A stretch of 13,289 bases of DNA. It comes from JTS-RE9 sp964649195 (GTDB lineage: Bacteria; Planctomycetota; Phycisphaerae; Phycisphaerales; Phycisphaeraceae). Shown one piece after another: positions 1 to 6,104 of this stretch (its first letter is position 1; every line of letters begins with the position of its first letter). The translations under genes were made by a program, and so were the position numbers. Location of the stretch: positions 1 to 13,289 of the forward strand of contig CAZYPK010000147.1 of the NCBI GenBank assembly GCA_964649195.1, written 5' to 3'. The notes under the pieces are model-generated. The model was not told where the DNA came from. It did no database searches and worked only from the letters and a program-made list of their open reading frames with translations.

Positions 1-14
1 CAAACGAATCGGCT

Positions 15-95
15 CGGCGGGAGCCTCGCCCTCCCAGTGGGAGCCTCGCCCTCCCGGCGGGAGCCTCGCCCTCCCAGTGGGAGCCTCGCCCCTCC
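15..95. repeat. 20-bp tandem repeat, four copies, upstream of ftsW-like gene
   Basis: Four consecutive units of 20, 20, 20 and 21 bases share the core GGGAGCCTCGCCCTCC. The four-base spacer alternates CGGC, CAGT, CGGC, CAGT, so the array is a duplicated 40-bp pair. Each unit can fold weakly on itself (GGGAG against CTCCC). The last unit has one extra C. No coding sequence here is convincing. It looks like a genome-wide intergenic repeat family rather than a CRISPR, because the units abut without variable spacers. Confidence 0.85.
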
Positions 96-107
96 CATAT
101 GCTTTTA

Positions 108-121
108 CCCTGCTTGCAGGG
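108..121. other. Small perfect hairpin in the ftsW leader
   Basis: CCCTGC and GCAGGG form a 6-bp perfect stem around a TT loop, about 50 bases before the ftsW start. No T-run follows on either strand, so it does not look like an intrinsic terminator. Its role is unknown. Confidence 0.4.
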
Positions 122-170
122 ATGGGGAAGATTCGACTTCCGTGCGACGCATGGCCGATAAACAGGGGGC

Positions 171-1334
171 ATGCTCCGAGCCGGTCACATTCTTCAGCTT
201 GTCGTCATTGCCTTGCTCGGCCTGGCGGTGATCGCGGTGCATTCGGCCGACATGAAGATCGGCCAGGGCGGCGGCTTCGATCTTCAGTCCATCGCATCGA
301 GCCGTCACCTGCTTCATGCGGCCGTCGCGGTGATTGTGATGATGCTGGCCGGCCGGATCAACCTTCGCCATGCGATGAAGGTTCGCTGGTATGCCAATCC
401 GATTCTCTGGCTGCTGATCGCGTCGTTGCTGCTGGTGGTGGTGGCGATGGTGCCGGGCGTCGGGCTGGAGATCAACGGGGCCCGTCGCTGGCTTCGCATC
501 GGGGCGGGGGGATACGAGACGAACTTTCAGCCCAGCGAGCTGACCAAGTGGGCGATGGTGCTGGTGATCGCCTGGTGGTGCGCCGCCAGGCACGAGCGGA
601 TGCCCATGTTCTTCAAGGGGCTGCTGCCCGCGCTGGCCTTCATCGGGGCCGCCTGCCTGCTGATCGTGCTTGAGGACCTGGGCACCGCGGCGCTGATCGC
701 CATCGTCGGCGTCATTCTGCTCGTCGCCGGCGGCACGCGCATTCGGCACCTGCTGCTGCTTGTTCCCCCGGCGATCACGGCGGTCGTCGTGGCGGTCGTC
801 ACCAAGCCTCACCGCATCGAACGGCTCACCACTTTCCTGCACCCCTGGGATGACGCCCGCGGCGCAGGCTATCAGCCCATTCAATCCATGGTCGCCTTCG
901 CCGAAGGCGGGCTGACCGGTCGCGGTCTGGGCAACGGCATCCAGAAGTTCGGCTACCTGCCCACCGACACCTCCGACTTTCTCTTCGCCGTCATCTGCGA
1001 GGAAACGGGCATTGCCGGCGCTTCGTTGGTCATCGGTCTCTACCTCGCCCTGGTCTGGACGGGGATGAGCATCGTCAAGGACTGCAAGGACAAGTTCGCC
1101 CGTCTGGTCGCGCTGGGCATCGTTTCGACCTTGGGCATCCAGGCCCTGATCAACATCGCCGTCGTCACCGTCGTCGTGCCCACCAAGGGCATCGCGCTGC
1201 CGTTGCTCTCCGCGGGCGGCACCGGCTGGATCGTCACCGCCTTCGCCATCGGTCTGGCGGCATCGCTCGACAACGCGAATCACATGGATGAACTCGATGG
1301 CGCCCTTGACGGCGAGAAGGCGTACGCCTGTTGA
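171..1334 (+). CDS. ftsW: FtsW/RodA/SpoVE-family peptidoglycan glycosyltransferase, probably FtsW
   Basis: SEDS-family polytopic membrane enzyme of 387 residues that polymerises lipid II into glycan strands, working with a class B penicillin-binding protein. The family's landmarks are in order: NGARRWLRIG (102-111), FQPSELTKW (119-127), LEDLGTAAL (167-175), a large external loop with PWDD and GYQPIQS (225-239), GRGLGNGIQKFGYLP (250-264), DFLFAVICEETG (269-280), and PTKGIALPLLSAGGTG (337-352). About ten hydrophobic segments are visible. The usual LPEAHTDF motif reads LPTDTSDF here, so an E and an H common in FtsW are replaced. GNGIQK and TKG...SAGG favour FtsW over RodA, but no dcw neighbour is in view to confirm it. 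The ATG is preceded very closely by AGGGGG, an unusually short spacing. Confidence 0.87.
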   Translation: MLRAGHILQLVVIALLGLAVIAVHSADMKIGQGGGFDLQSIASSRHLLHAAVAVIVMMLAGRINLRHAMKVRWYANPILWLLIASLLLVVVAMVPGVGLEINGARRWLRIGAGGYETNFQPSELTKWAMVLVIAWWCAARHERMPMFFKGLLPALAFIGAACLLIVLEDLGTAALIAIVGVILLVAGGTRIRHLLLLVPPAITAVVVAVVTKPHRIERLTTFLHPWDDARGAGYQPIQSMVAFAEGGLTGRGLGNGIQKFGYLPTDTSDFLFAVICEETGIAGASLVIGLYLALVWTGMSIVKDCKDKFARLVALGIVSTLGIQALINIAVVTVVVPTKGIALPLLSAGGTGWIVTAFAIGLAASLDNANHMDELDGALDGEKAYAC

Positions 1335-1569
1335 AAAAGAGGTCAGAGGTCAGAGGCCAGACAAAGCATTCAGTTTCCCAGTGGTTTGTTTCGGGCTGAT
1401 CTCTGACTTCTGATCTCTGATCTCTGACTTCTGATCTCTGACTGGCCCTGGCATGGGGCGTGTCCATCTTTTCTTTCCCTGTCTGATCCGATACGCTGTC
1501 CGTGCGCAATCCGATCGGCTTGTCGCGGCATGTCGGAAGATTTCAGGTTCGATTGTCAGTGGGGTTTCC
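1335..1569. repeat. Intergenic heptamer-repeat region downstream of ftsW
   Basis: Two 7-bp-period patches lie between ftsW and the lipoprotein gene. The left patch (1338-1358) is AGAGGTC, AGAGGTC, AGAGGCC. The right patch (1398-1446) is GATCTCT, GACTTCT, GATCTCT, repeated perfectly once more as a 21-bp duplication, then GACTGGC. The patches are near-complementary: a 16-bp pairing with two G-U wobbles is possible in RNA, so they could fold into a long hairpin after the ftsW stop. No T-run follows. The rest (1447-1569) shows no clear gene; the lipoprotein frame stays open back to 1453, but nothing supports translation from there. Confidence 0.75.
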
Positions 1570-2187
1570 ATGTCCATCAACTCAATCGCGTCGCGGTGGA
1601 TGTCGTTGTCCGGTTCGGCAATGCCGGCCAAGGCCGGCAGGTTTGTCCTGCTGCTTTGCGCCATCGCCCTTGCAGGGTGCGATTCGGTTCCGGTCGATCC
1701 TTCACCGCTGGTCGGCACAACCACCGAGGAGGACCGGCAAAACCTTGCCCGCGACATGGCCCGGCTCGACGCCCTGAGTTGGTACATCGTCATCAACCAG
1801 ACGCCCGGCAACGCCACGGACGCGGTGTCGATCCATGCGAAGGTCAACGTCGGCCAGGTGTCTGATGTGGCGGTCTATTCACAGGGCGCGACGCTGCGCG
1901 AAGCGCTGTCGTCCGTGTTCCGGCACATCGATGTGGCCGTGCCCGGCGGCACCGCACGCGCGGTCCCGTCAGGTGATGCCGCCCGCATGGAGGCGGTGCT
2001 GCGCGACATCGATTCGCTCAACGCCATCTGCTGGGAAACGAAGCTTCAGAAAAACAGCGGCTGGACCGCCTCCGTCAAGGCGCGGCGGCCCGATGAACTG
2101 GTCAGCCGGTCCGCCTATGTTCAGAAGGCCTCGATGAGCGACGCGGTGAGCGAAGCCCTGAAACAGATCAGGCGTTCGGGGGCGTGA
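1570..2187 (+). CDS. Small predicted lipoprotein of unknown function
   Basis: A 205-residue protein with a type II signal peptide: a basic segment MPAKAGR (18-24), a hydrophobic run FVLLLCAIA (25-33) and lipobox LAGC with the acylated cysteine at residue 37. The next residue is Asp; in enterobacteria this would suggest inner-membrane retention, but the rule may not hold here. The mature part is soluble and mixed alpha/beta in appearance, with no family I recognise. The start at 1570 has GTGGGG just upstream. The in-frame ATG at 1621 has no ribosome site but would give a signal of normal length (20 residues to the Cys), so it is a serious alternative. It is transcribed convergently with the HExxH protein gene. 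Confidence 0.72.
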   Translation: MSINSIASRWMSLSGSAMPAKAGRFVLLLCAIALAGCDSVPVDPSPLVGTTTEEDRQNLARDMARLDALSWYIVINQTPGNATDAVSIHAKVNVGQVSDVAVYSQGATLREALSSVFRHIDVAVPGGTARAVPSGDAARMEAVLRDIDSLNAICWETKLQKNSGWTASVKARRPDELVSRSAYVQKASMSDAVSEALKQIRRSGA

Positions 2188-2262
2188 AGGCAGGAAGGAG
2201 CAGGAGCAGTTGCAGGGGCAGGACCTGCTCCTGCCACTGCCACTGCCACTGCAACGGGCCTT
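2188..2262. terminator. Hexamer-repeat hairpin between convergent genes
   Basis: This spacer between two convergent stop codons is built of 6-bp words: GGAGCA, GGAGCA, GTTGCA, GGGGCA on the left and TGCCAC three times then TGCAAC on the right. GCAGGAGCAG (2200-2209) and CTGCTCCTGC (2225-2234) form a perfect 10-bp stem with a 15-base loop. GTTGCAG near 2209-2215 can instead pair with CTGCAAC near 2248-2254. The position and symmetry suit a bidirectional terminator, but there is no T-run on either side, so termination is inferred. Confidence 0.5.
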
Positions 2263-3315
2263 TCATTTCAGATGGTCGCGCATCCATTGCCGGAGCTTCG
2301 CCTCGTATTCCAGTTGTTCCCCGGGCTTTTTCTCTTCAAACTCCGGGAACAGATCCGCGAGGATCACCGCAGGCAGCGCCGCCGCCGCGGTCTCGTTGGG
2401 GTGATATGCGTTGCCATGCGGGAACCGAACGGCAAAGGGTTTTGATTCCATCAGCGGCGACATCACCGGCGAGCCGTCCTCCTTCAGCTTCACCATGTAA
2501 TTTCCGCTTTTCATCTGAACTTCGATCAGCACCATCTGCATGTCGCGGAACATCACCGGCACGCCTTCCGTCTTCGTCAGCAGGATGCGAGGCCAGAGCA
2601 GCTTCACCTGCCCCGCATCATCCTTCGTGGGCAGGAGCCAGTTCACATCCACGCCGTCGGGATTCACCATTTGCCGGGCGTCGAGCCAGGCGCCTGTCGT
2701 GATCTTCGCGGCGTATCGGTAGCCCCAGATGTTCTCGTAGAGGTCCGCGAACACCTTCGGATGCAGCCGCTGCAACACGTGCATCTGCTCGTGCAGCAGA
2801 AGCGGCAGCAGGGCGGCGACGGCTGCATCGGGTTGGTTTTCCTTCATCAGCCGGGCGGCCCGGGCCGGCACGCGAGCGGAGAGAACGATATGCGACTCGC
2901 GCGTGAAGTGGGCGCCGCCTTCGAGCACATCCGACTTCTTGATGATGCTCCAGGGGGTCTTCGCCATCAGCGGGTAATGTTTTTCAAGCGCCGGCCGCAC
3001 CTTCGTCAGGCAGGTGTGAATGACGGCCTTCTCCTCGTCGGTGAAGTCGAGGGTGAAGCCCGCGTATTGCCGTTTGAAATCGGCGCGCCGAGCTTCGAGC
3101 GTTTCGCCTTGCGGCATCGCCCGCAGCTTCGCCGCCATGTCAGGCAGGGTGAGCAGTTTGAAATAAGGCTCGATCTTCTCCTCCACAATCGCGATGGCGG
3201 CCTCATCCTTGCTCAGCAGCTTGATATCCGGTTCCGCAGCCAGCGCGGGCGCGGCAAGAAAAAGGAGAGCCGCGAAAAGGCGCAGAAAAAAACAGGAGAA
3301 GGATGATCGTGTCAT
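2263..3315 (-). CDS. Secreted HExxH putative zinc metallopeptidase, unknown family
   Basis: A 350-residue protein with an N-terminal signal peptide (hydrophobic 7-26, probable cleavage after ALA at 25-27). LLLHEQMH at 172-179 is a classical HExxH zincin motif within a hydrophobic helix; the two His would bind zinc and the Glu would activate water. A later helix starting YHPNETAA (304-311) could supply the third ligand, as Glu308 or His305, but this is a guess. No second membrane segment is seen, so the product should be secreted or periplasmic. I cannot assign a named peptidase family. It lies 67 bases downstream of the anti-sigma gene on the same strand, so it may be part of that operon. There is no good ribosome site before the ATG. 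The region upstream of the start repeats GCAGGAGCAG, also found beyond its stop. Confidence 0.75.
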   Translation of the reverse strand: MTRSSFSCFFLRLFAALLFLAAPALAAEPDIKLLSKDEAAIAIVEEKIEPYFKLLTLPDMAAKLRAMPQGETLEARRADFKRQYAGFTLDFTDEEKAVIHTCLTKVRPALEKHYPLMAKTPWSIIKKSDVLEGGAHFTRESHIVLSARVPARAARLMKENQPDAAVAALLPLLLHEQMHVLQRLHPKVFADLYENIWGYRYAAKITTGAWLDARQMVNPDGVDVNWLLPTKDDAGQVKLLWPRILLTKTEGVPVMFRDMQMVLIEVQMKSGNYMVKLKEDGSPVMSPLMESKPFAVRFPHGNAYHPNETAAAALPAVILADLFPEFEEKKPGEQLEYEAKLRQWMRDHLK

Positions 3316-3352
3316 AGCAGGAGCAGCGGCAGGGTGTCTGTCTTTTGCCTTT

Positions 3353-3387
3353 GGCTGATAGCTGATAGCTGAAGGCTGATGGCTAAT
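3353..3387. repeat. Heptamer tandem repeat covering the anti-sigma gene stop codon
   Basis: Five 7-bp units follow each other: GGCTGAT, AGCTGAT, AGCTGAA, GGCTGAT, GGCTAAT. On the minus strand the last unit supplies the TAG stop codon (3383-3385) of the anti-sigma/YfbK-like gene. The repeat therefore ends the reading frame and begins the intergenic space before the HExxH gene. Confidence 0.8.
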
Positions 3388-4831
3388 TGATGCCGATGTC
3401 GCCGGCCTGTTCGAGGAGGCGGATGAAGCGGGCGCGGTCGCCGGTGGCGTCGGCGCCGAGGGCCTGCTCGGCGAGGTCGCGGACGGATTTGAGCGTGGCT
3501 TCGCCTTTGGTGGGGGAGTCCAGAAGGACGAGGCCGAACTGGGCGACGGCCGCGGCGAAGCGGAAGTCGGTGGAGGCGTCGGCCAAGCGCAGGCCCGGAT
3601 CGATGGCGGGGGCTTCGACCACCTGTTCGAGCGGCTCCTCCTCGCTGCGGAAGCGGAGCATCACGGTGAACAGTTCATCGCTGTCGGCGGCGTAGGTGAA
3701 CTTGGCCGGCTGCTGGTATTTGAGCAGGTCGGAGGCGGGGCCGTGGAGCTTGCCGAAGTTGCCCACGGGAACGATTTCGTAAAGGGCGGTGAGCGTGTGG
3801 CCGGCCTTGAGATCGGTGCGCTCCTCGCGCTGCGTCCGACCGGCGACGGGCAGGCGGTTTTCGTAGCCGATCAGGCGATAGGAGGCGACGCGGGCCGGGT
3901 TGAACTCGACGCGCAGACGCACTTCCTCCGCCACGATCATCGCAGGATCGCCATCGGGTCCCGCGTTCCTGGCCTTGATGACGATGCGGGCCAGCTTGTG
4001 CCCCGCGTGCCAGGGGCATTCGCTGATCTCGGTCTTCACCGCCAGCGGCTTGTCCGATTCGATCTTCCGGACATCTTCGTAGGCGAAGGCGTTGATCATC
4101 GATTCGACATGCACCGTTTCGCGCGGCGGCAGCACGCCCCGCTGAATGAAGCGACCCACGAAGGGCACCGTGGAGGTGTCCACCGTCAACGGAAAGGTGG
4201 AAAGCGGCGTGACCGCGGCGGGATGAAAGGCATGCACAAAATCGGCGTCGGCGGCGGTGAGCGTATCCACATGCGGACCCGAAACGGTGGGCACACCCAC
4301 CGCTGGAGACATGCGGATCACCTCGTTGTAGGCGTTGATCACCTCGTTGACGCCGCGGTTGCGCTGGGCCCGGACAGTGGGGGCGGCGCCCGATGGAAGC
4401 CGAATGCCCGGCGCCTCGATCTCTCGCTCGATGATGGAGGCGCCTTCGATCGGCGCGTTGTGGCTGTTCTGGGCCGAGAGCATCATCAGCGTGACGCCCG
4501 AGGCGAGCAGGGCGCAGGCCGCCAGGCTGGTGGGAACCCAGAACGCCAGACGCTGACGGCGAAGGCGCATGCGGGTGGTGCGCTCGTGGTCCTCGGTCAG
4601 CTTCTGAAGGGTGGACTCGATCGCCAGATGCTGAATCTCGGACATCTCCGGCTGCTTTTCGGTGGCCAGCGCTCCAGTGACCGCGGCGGCAAGGGCCCGC
4701 AACTCCTCGATCTCAAGACGATGAGCTTCGGACTGCCGCAGGTCGGCTTCAATGACAGCCCGCTCGGCGGAATCGAGTTCCTCCAGGGCATAGGCGGTTC
4801 GTTTTTGTGCAATCAGATCGTGTTCCATCAT
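3383..4831 (-). CDS. Anti-sigma factor fused to YfbK-type modules lacking the VWA domain
   Basis: A 482-residue single-pass membrane protein. Residues 1-90 look like a cytoplasmic anti-sigma domain (TAYALEELDSAERAVIEADL, then EIEELRALAAAV). One transmembrane segment follows (97-119). The outer part resembles the YfbK/'Ca-activated chloride channel' family: the N-terminal module HPAAVTPLSTFPLTVDTSTV (203-222), with RGVLPPRETVHVESMINAFAY (231-251) and ECPWHAGHKLARI (271-283), and the C-terminal module VRLRVEFNPARVASYRLIGY (304-323), AGHTLTALYEIVPVG (343-357), LLKYQ (369-373) and STDFRFAAAVAQFGLVLLDS (420-439). Family members normally have a VWA domain with a DxSxS metal site between these; here residues 284-303 bridge the two directly, so it is absent. 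It probably holds the sigma factor encoded just upstream. The ATG at 4831 is chosen because GGGAG lies six bases before it; the frame is open to 4981 but that part falls in a repeat. Confidence 0.85.
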   Translation of the reverse strand: MMEHDLIAQKRTAYALEELDSAERAVIEADLRQSEAHRLEIEELRALAAAVTGALATEKQPEMSEIQHLAIESTLQKLTEDHERTTRMRLRRQRLAFWVPTSLAACALLASGVTLMMLSAQNSHNAPIEGASIIEREIEAPGIRLPSGAAPTVRAQRNRGVNEVINAYNEVIRMSPAVGVPTVSGPHVDTLTAADADFVHAFHPAAVTPLSTFPLTVDTSTVPFVGRFIQRGVLPPRETVHVESMINAFAYEDVRKIESDKPLAVKTEISECPWHAGHKLARIVIKARNAGPDGDPAMIVAEEVRLRVEFNPARVASYRLIGYENRLPVAGRTQREERTDLKAGHTLTALYEIVPVGNFGKLHGPASDLLKYQQPAKFTYAADSDELFTVMLRFRSEEEPLEQVVEAPAIDPGLRLADASTDFRFAAAVAQFGLVLLDSPTKGEATLKSVRDLAEQALGADATGDRARFIRLLEQAGDIGIN

Positions 4832-4967
4832 TCGATACTCCCGGACCGTCAAAACCTCCCCCGGCCAATCCCATGCCATCGTCCAACGCAACATATTCAA
4901 CGCAACCATTCCGCAATCGTCCTCGCCATCTGCAACAGATGCACGAGCGGCACTTTCAATCTCCGGC

Positions 4968-5009
4968 AACCTCACGTCCAAGCCGCTTGCGGCTTCGCAA
5001 TCCCCGGTT
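4968..5009. repeat. REP-like palindromic repeat, copy 1
   Basis: About 42 bases around the hairpin AAGCCGCTTGCGGCTT (4980-4995; 7-bp arms, TT loop), followed by CGCAATCCCCGG. It lies between the sigma stop and the anti-sigma start. The second copy at 5860-5902 has the same orientation and differs by one substitution and one extra C. It probably belongs to a genome-wide repeat family. Confidence 0.88.
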
Positions 5010-5019
5010 GACGTGGGCC

Positions 5020-5742
5020 TTACGCACCTCCCCCGGCAATCTTACCGCCACCGCCAGCCCCCCGGTCCCCCCGATTTCCCCGATTCCCCCGGTCCCCCCG
5101 ATTCTGCGGAGGATCCCCGGAAGGGTCCTCGGTCAGACTCCTGGCGGGGATCACCCGTTTGCCTGGCTGCCGCTGCGGGCCGGGGATGCGGGCGACGGGG
5201 CCGGTGTCCTGGCCTTCGGGTTGGGCATCCATGTCGGAAAGCTGGTCCCGGATGGTTTTGAGACCCGCATGAATCAGGTAGCCGACGTAGCTGGTGGTCA
5301 GGTCCATGACCTTGCTGATCTGGCGGTACGAAAGACCATGCTGAAACTTGAGGCGAATCGATTCCTGCTGTTTCTCCGGGAGGCTGCCGATCATCGCCAG
5401 CACCAGGCCTCGCGTTTCCTTGGCTTCGATGGAGGCGGAGGGATCGGATTCGTGATCGATCTGGGCGACCACCGGCGTCTCGCCGATGCGAACCATCCGG
5501 CTTTCCTTGCGGCAGATGTCCAACGCCCGGTTGCGGCAGACCGTGTAAAGCCATTCCGCCAGATAGGGTTCGATCTTCGTCCGCTCCTGCCGGCATAGCT
5601 TCAAAAAAGCCTCCTGCACCACATCGCGGGCCCGCTCCACATCCCCCAAAAGCTTGGTGGCATACAGCGTCAGCGGCCGCTCGTACTGAGCCACCACTGT
5701 CCGAATCCAAGGGGCGTCCACAACGGGAACTGGCTGCGACAT
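5020..5742 (-). CDS. ECF-type RNA polymerase sigma-70 family factor
   Basis: A 240-residue sigma factor of the extracytoplasmic-function type. Region 2 is at about 12-82: YERPLTLYATKLLGD, then ARDVVQEAFLKL (38-49) and WLYTVCRNRALDICRK (64-79). Region 4 is at about 112-168: LPEKQQESIRLKFQHGLSYR and the DNA-reading helix with TTSYVGYLIHAGLKTIRDQL (149-168). Regions 3 and 1.1 are absent, as expected. It should direct transcription of its own operon and other targets when released by the anti-sigma factor encoded next. The unusual feature is a 70-residue low-complexity tail ending in NRG/DRG repeats. Start: ATG 5742, giving the usual short lead into region 2; an in-frame GTG at 5769 with AGGATG upstream is possible. 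The intergenic gap to the anti-sigma start is 188 bases, long for such a pair. Confidence 0.88.
   Translation of the reverse strand: MSQPVPVVDAPWIRTVVAQYERPLTLYATKLLGDVERARDVVQEAFLKLCRQERTKIEPYLAEWLYTVCRNRALDICRKESRMVRIGETPVVAQIDHESDPSASIEAKETRGLVLAMIGSLPEKQQESIRLKFQHGLSYRQISKVMDLTTSYVGYLIHAGLKTIRDQLSDMDAQPEGQDTGPVARIPGPQRQPGKRVIPARSLTEDPSGDPPQNRGDRGNRGNRGDRGAGGGGKIAGGGA
5058..5102. repeat. 9-bp tandem repeat inside the sigma factor 3' end
   Basis: Five 9-base units with plus-strand consensus TCCCCCGRT: CCCCCCGGT, CCCCCCGAT, TTCCCCGAT, TCCCCCGGT, CCCCCCGAT. On the minus strand this reads as NRG/DRG tripeptides in the sigma factor C-terminus. Because 9 is a multiple of 3, copy-number change would not shift the frame. 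Confidence 0.88.
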
Positions 5743-5859
5743 AAGGCACAATCCACATTTCCCCGGCACATGGCCTACATCCTATATGACGAACGTGGGA
5801 ACATTCTATTAGAAAAAATCGGCGGAAACGGATGAAATGATGAACGGGGAGACCCGAAT

Positions 5860-5902
5860 AACCTCACGCCCAAGCCGCTTGCGGCTTCGCAATCCCCCGG
5901 TT
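5860..5902. repeat. REP-like palindromic repeat, copy 2
   Basis: The hairpin AAGCCGCTTGCGGCTT (5872-5887) lies within about 43 bases matching copy 1 at 4968-5009, in the same orientation. It sits just beyond the purC terminator and upstream of the sigma gene, so the two copies enclose that gene. Confidence 0.88.
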
Positions 5903-5919
5903 TGCGAGGCGATGAATCC

Positions 5920-5962
5920 AAAAAAAGACAGAGCCCGCGGTGTGGCGCTGCGCGGGCCCTGT
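5920..5962 (-). terminator. Rho-independent terminator of the purC transcript
   Basis: Arms ACAGAGCCCGCG (5928-5939) and CGCGGGCCCTGT (5951-5962) pair over 12 bases with one mismatch or wobble and an 11-base loop. Reading on the minus strand, the stem is followed by a run of seven T (plus-strand A5920-5926), separated by one base. It lies 143 bases past the purC stop. The other side has no T-run, so it acts on minus-strand transcripts only. Confidence 0.88.
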
Positions 5963-6104
5963 ACGAGTGACCTGGGTTGGCGTGTGATCATGCTCTCACA
6001 CACGTTTGATTATACCGAACGGTTCCGCATTTCAATCCCTTGGCTTCATCCATCGACACGATGCGCGACATTTCTTGATCGAATGTCCGATCGCATCATC
6101 GCAT

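Larger units (their letters stand above)
5770..6104. other. Intergenic region between sigma factor and purC (about 335 bases)
   Basis: Both flanking genes are on the minus strand. Reading along that strand from purC, the region holds 143 bases of trailer and terminator, the second palindromic repeat copy, then about 90 bases that must contain the sigma gene promoter. The last part has an AT-rich stretch near 5797-5820, but I cannot pick out a confident -35/-10 pair or an ECF GGAAC/CGTC pair. No tRNA or convincing small gene is seen. Confidence 0.6.

Noticed and set aside
15..95. Possible CRISPR array
   Set aside because: Units of 20 bases directly adjoin, with only a 4-base alternating difference and no unique spacers; no cas gene is nearby.
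105..1283. Long open frame on the minus strand across ftsW
   Set aside because: Rich in D, H, Q and G with no domain or membrane pattern; it is the antisense of a clear FtsW and results from high GC at third codon positions.
2671..3306. Plus-strand frame opposite the HExxH gene
   Set aside because: No motifs, and the minus-strand product has a signal peptide and HExxH.
4832..4981. 50-residue N-terminal extension of the anti-sigma protein from a TTG codon
   Set aside because: It starts within the palindromic repeat, lacks a ribosome site, and the anti-sigma pattern begins at the ATG at 4831 with GGGAG before it.
3743..5011. Long open frame on the plus strand opposite the anti-sigma gene
   Set aside because: Composition is typical of an antisense frame (many H, G, R), and the opposite strand has recognisable anti-sigma and YfbK motifs.
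5770..5860. ECF-type autoregulatory promoter for the sigma gene
   Set aside because: A GGAAC occurs near 5788-5793 but on the plus strand, the wrong direction, and without a proper -10 partner.
5920..5962. Small RNA gene ending in the strong hairpin
   Set aside because: The T-run lies on the minus-strand side, just after purC, so a purC terminator explains it fully.
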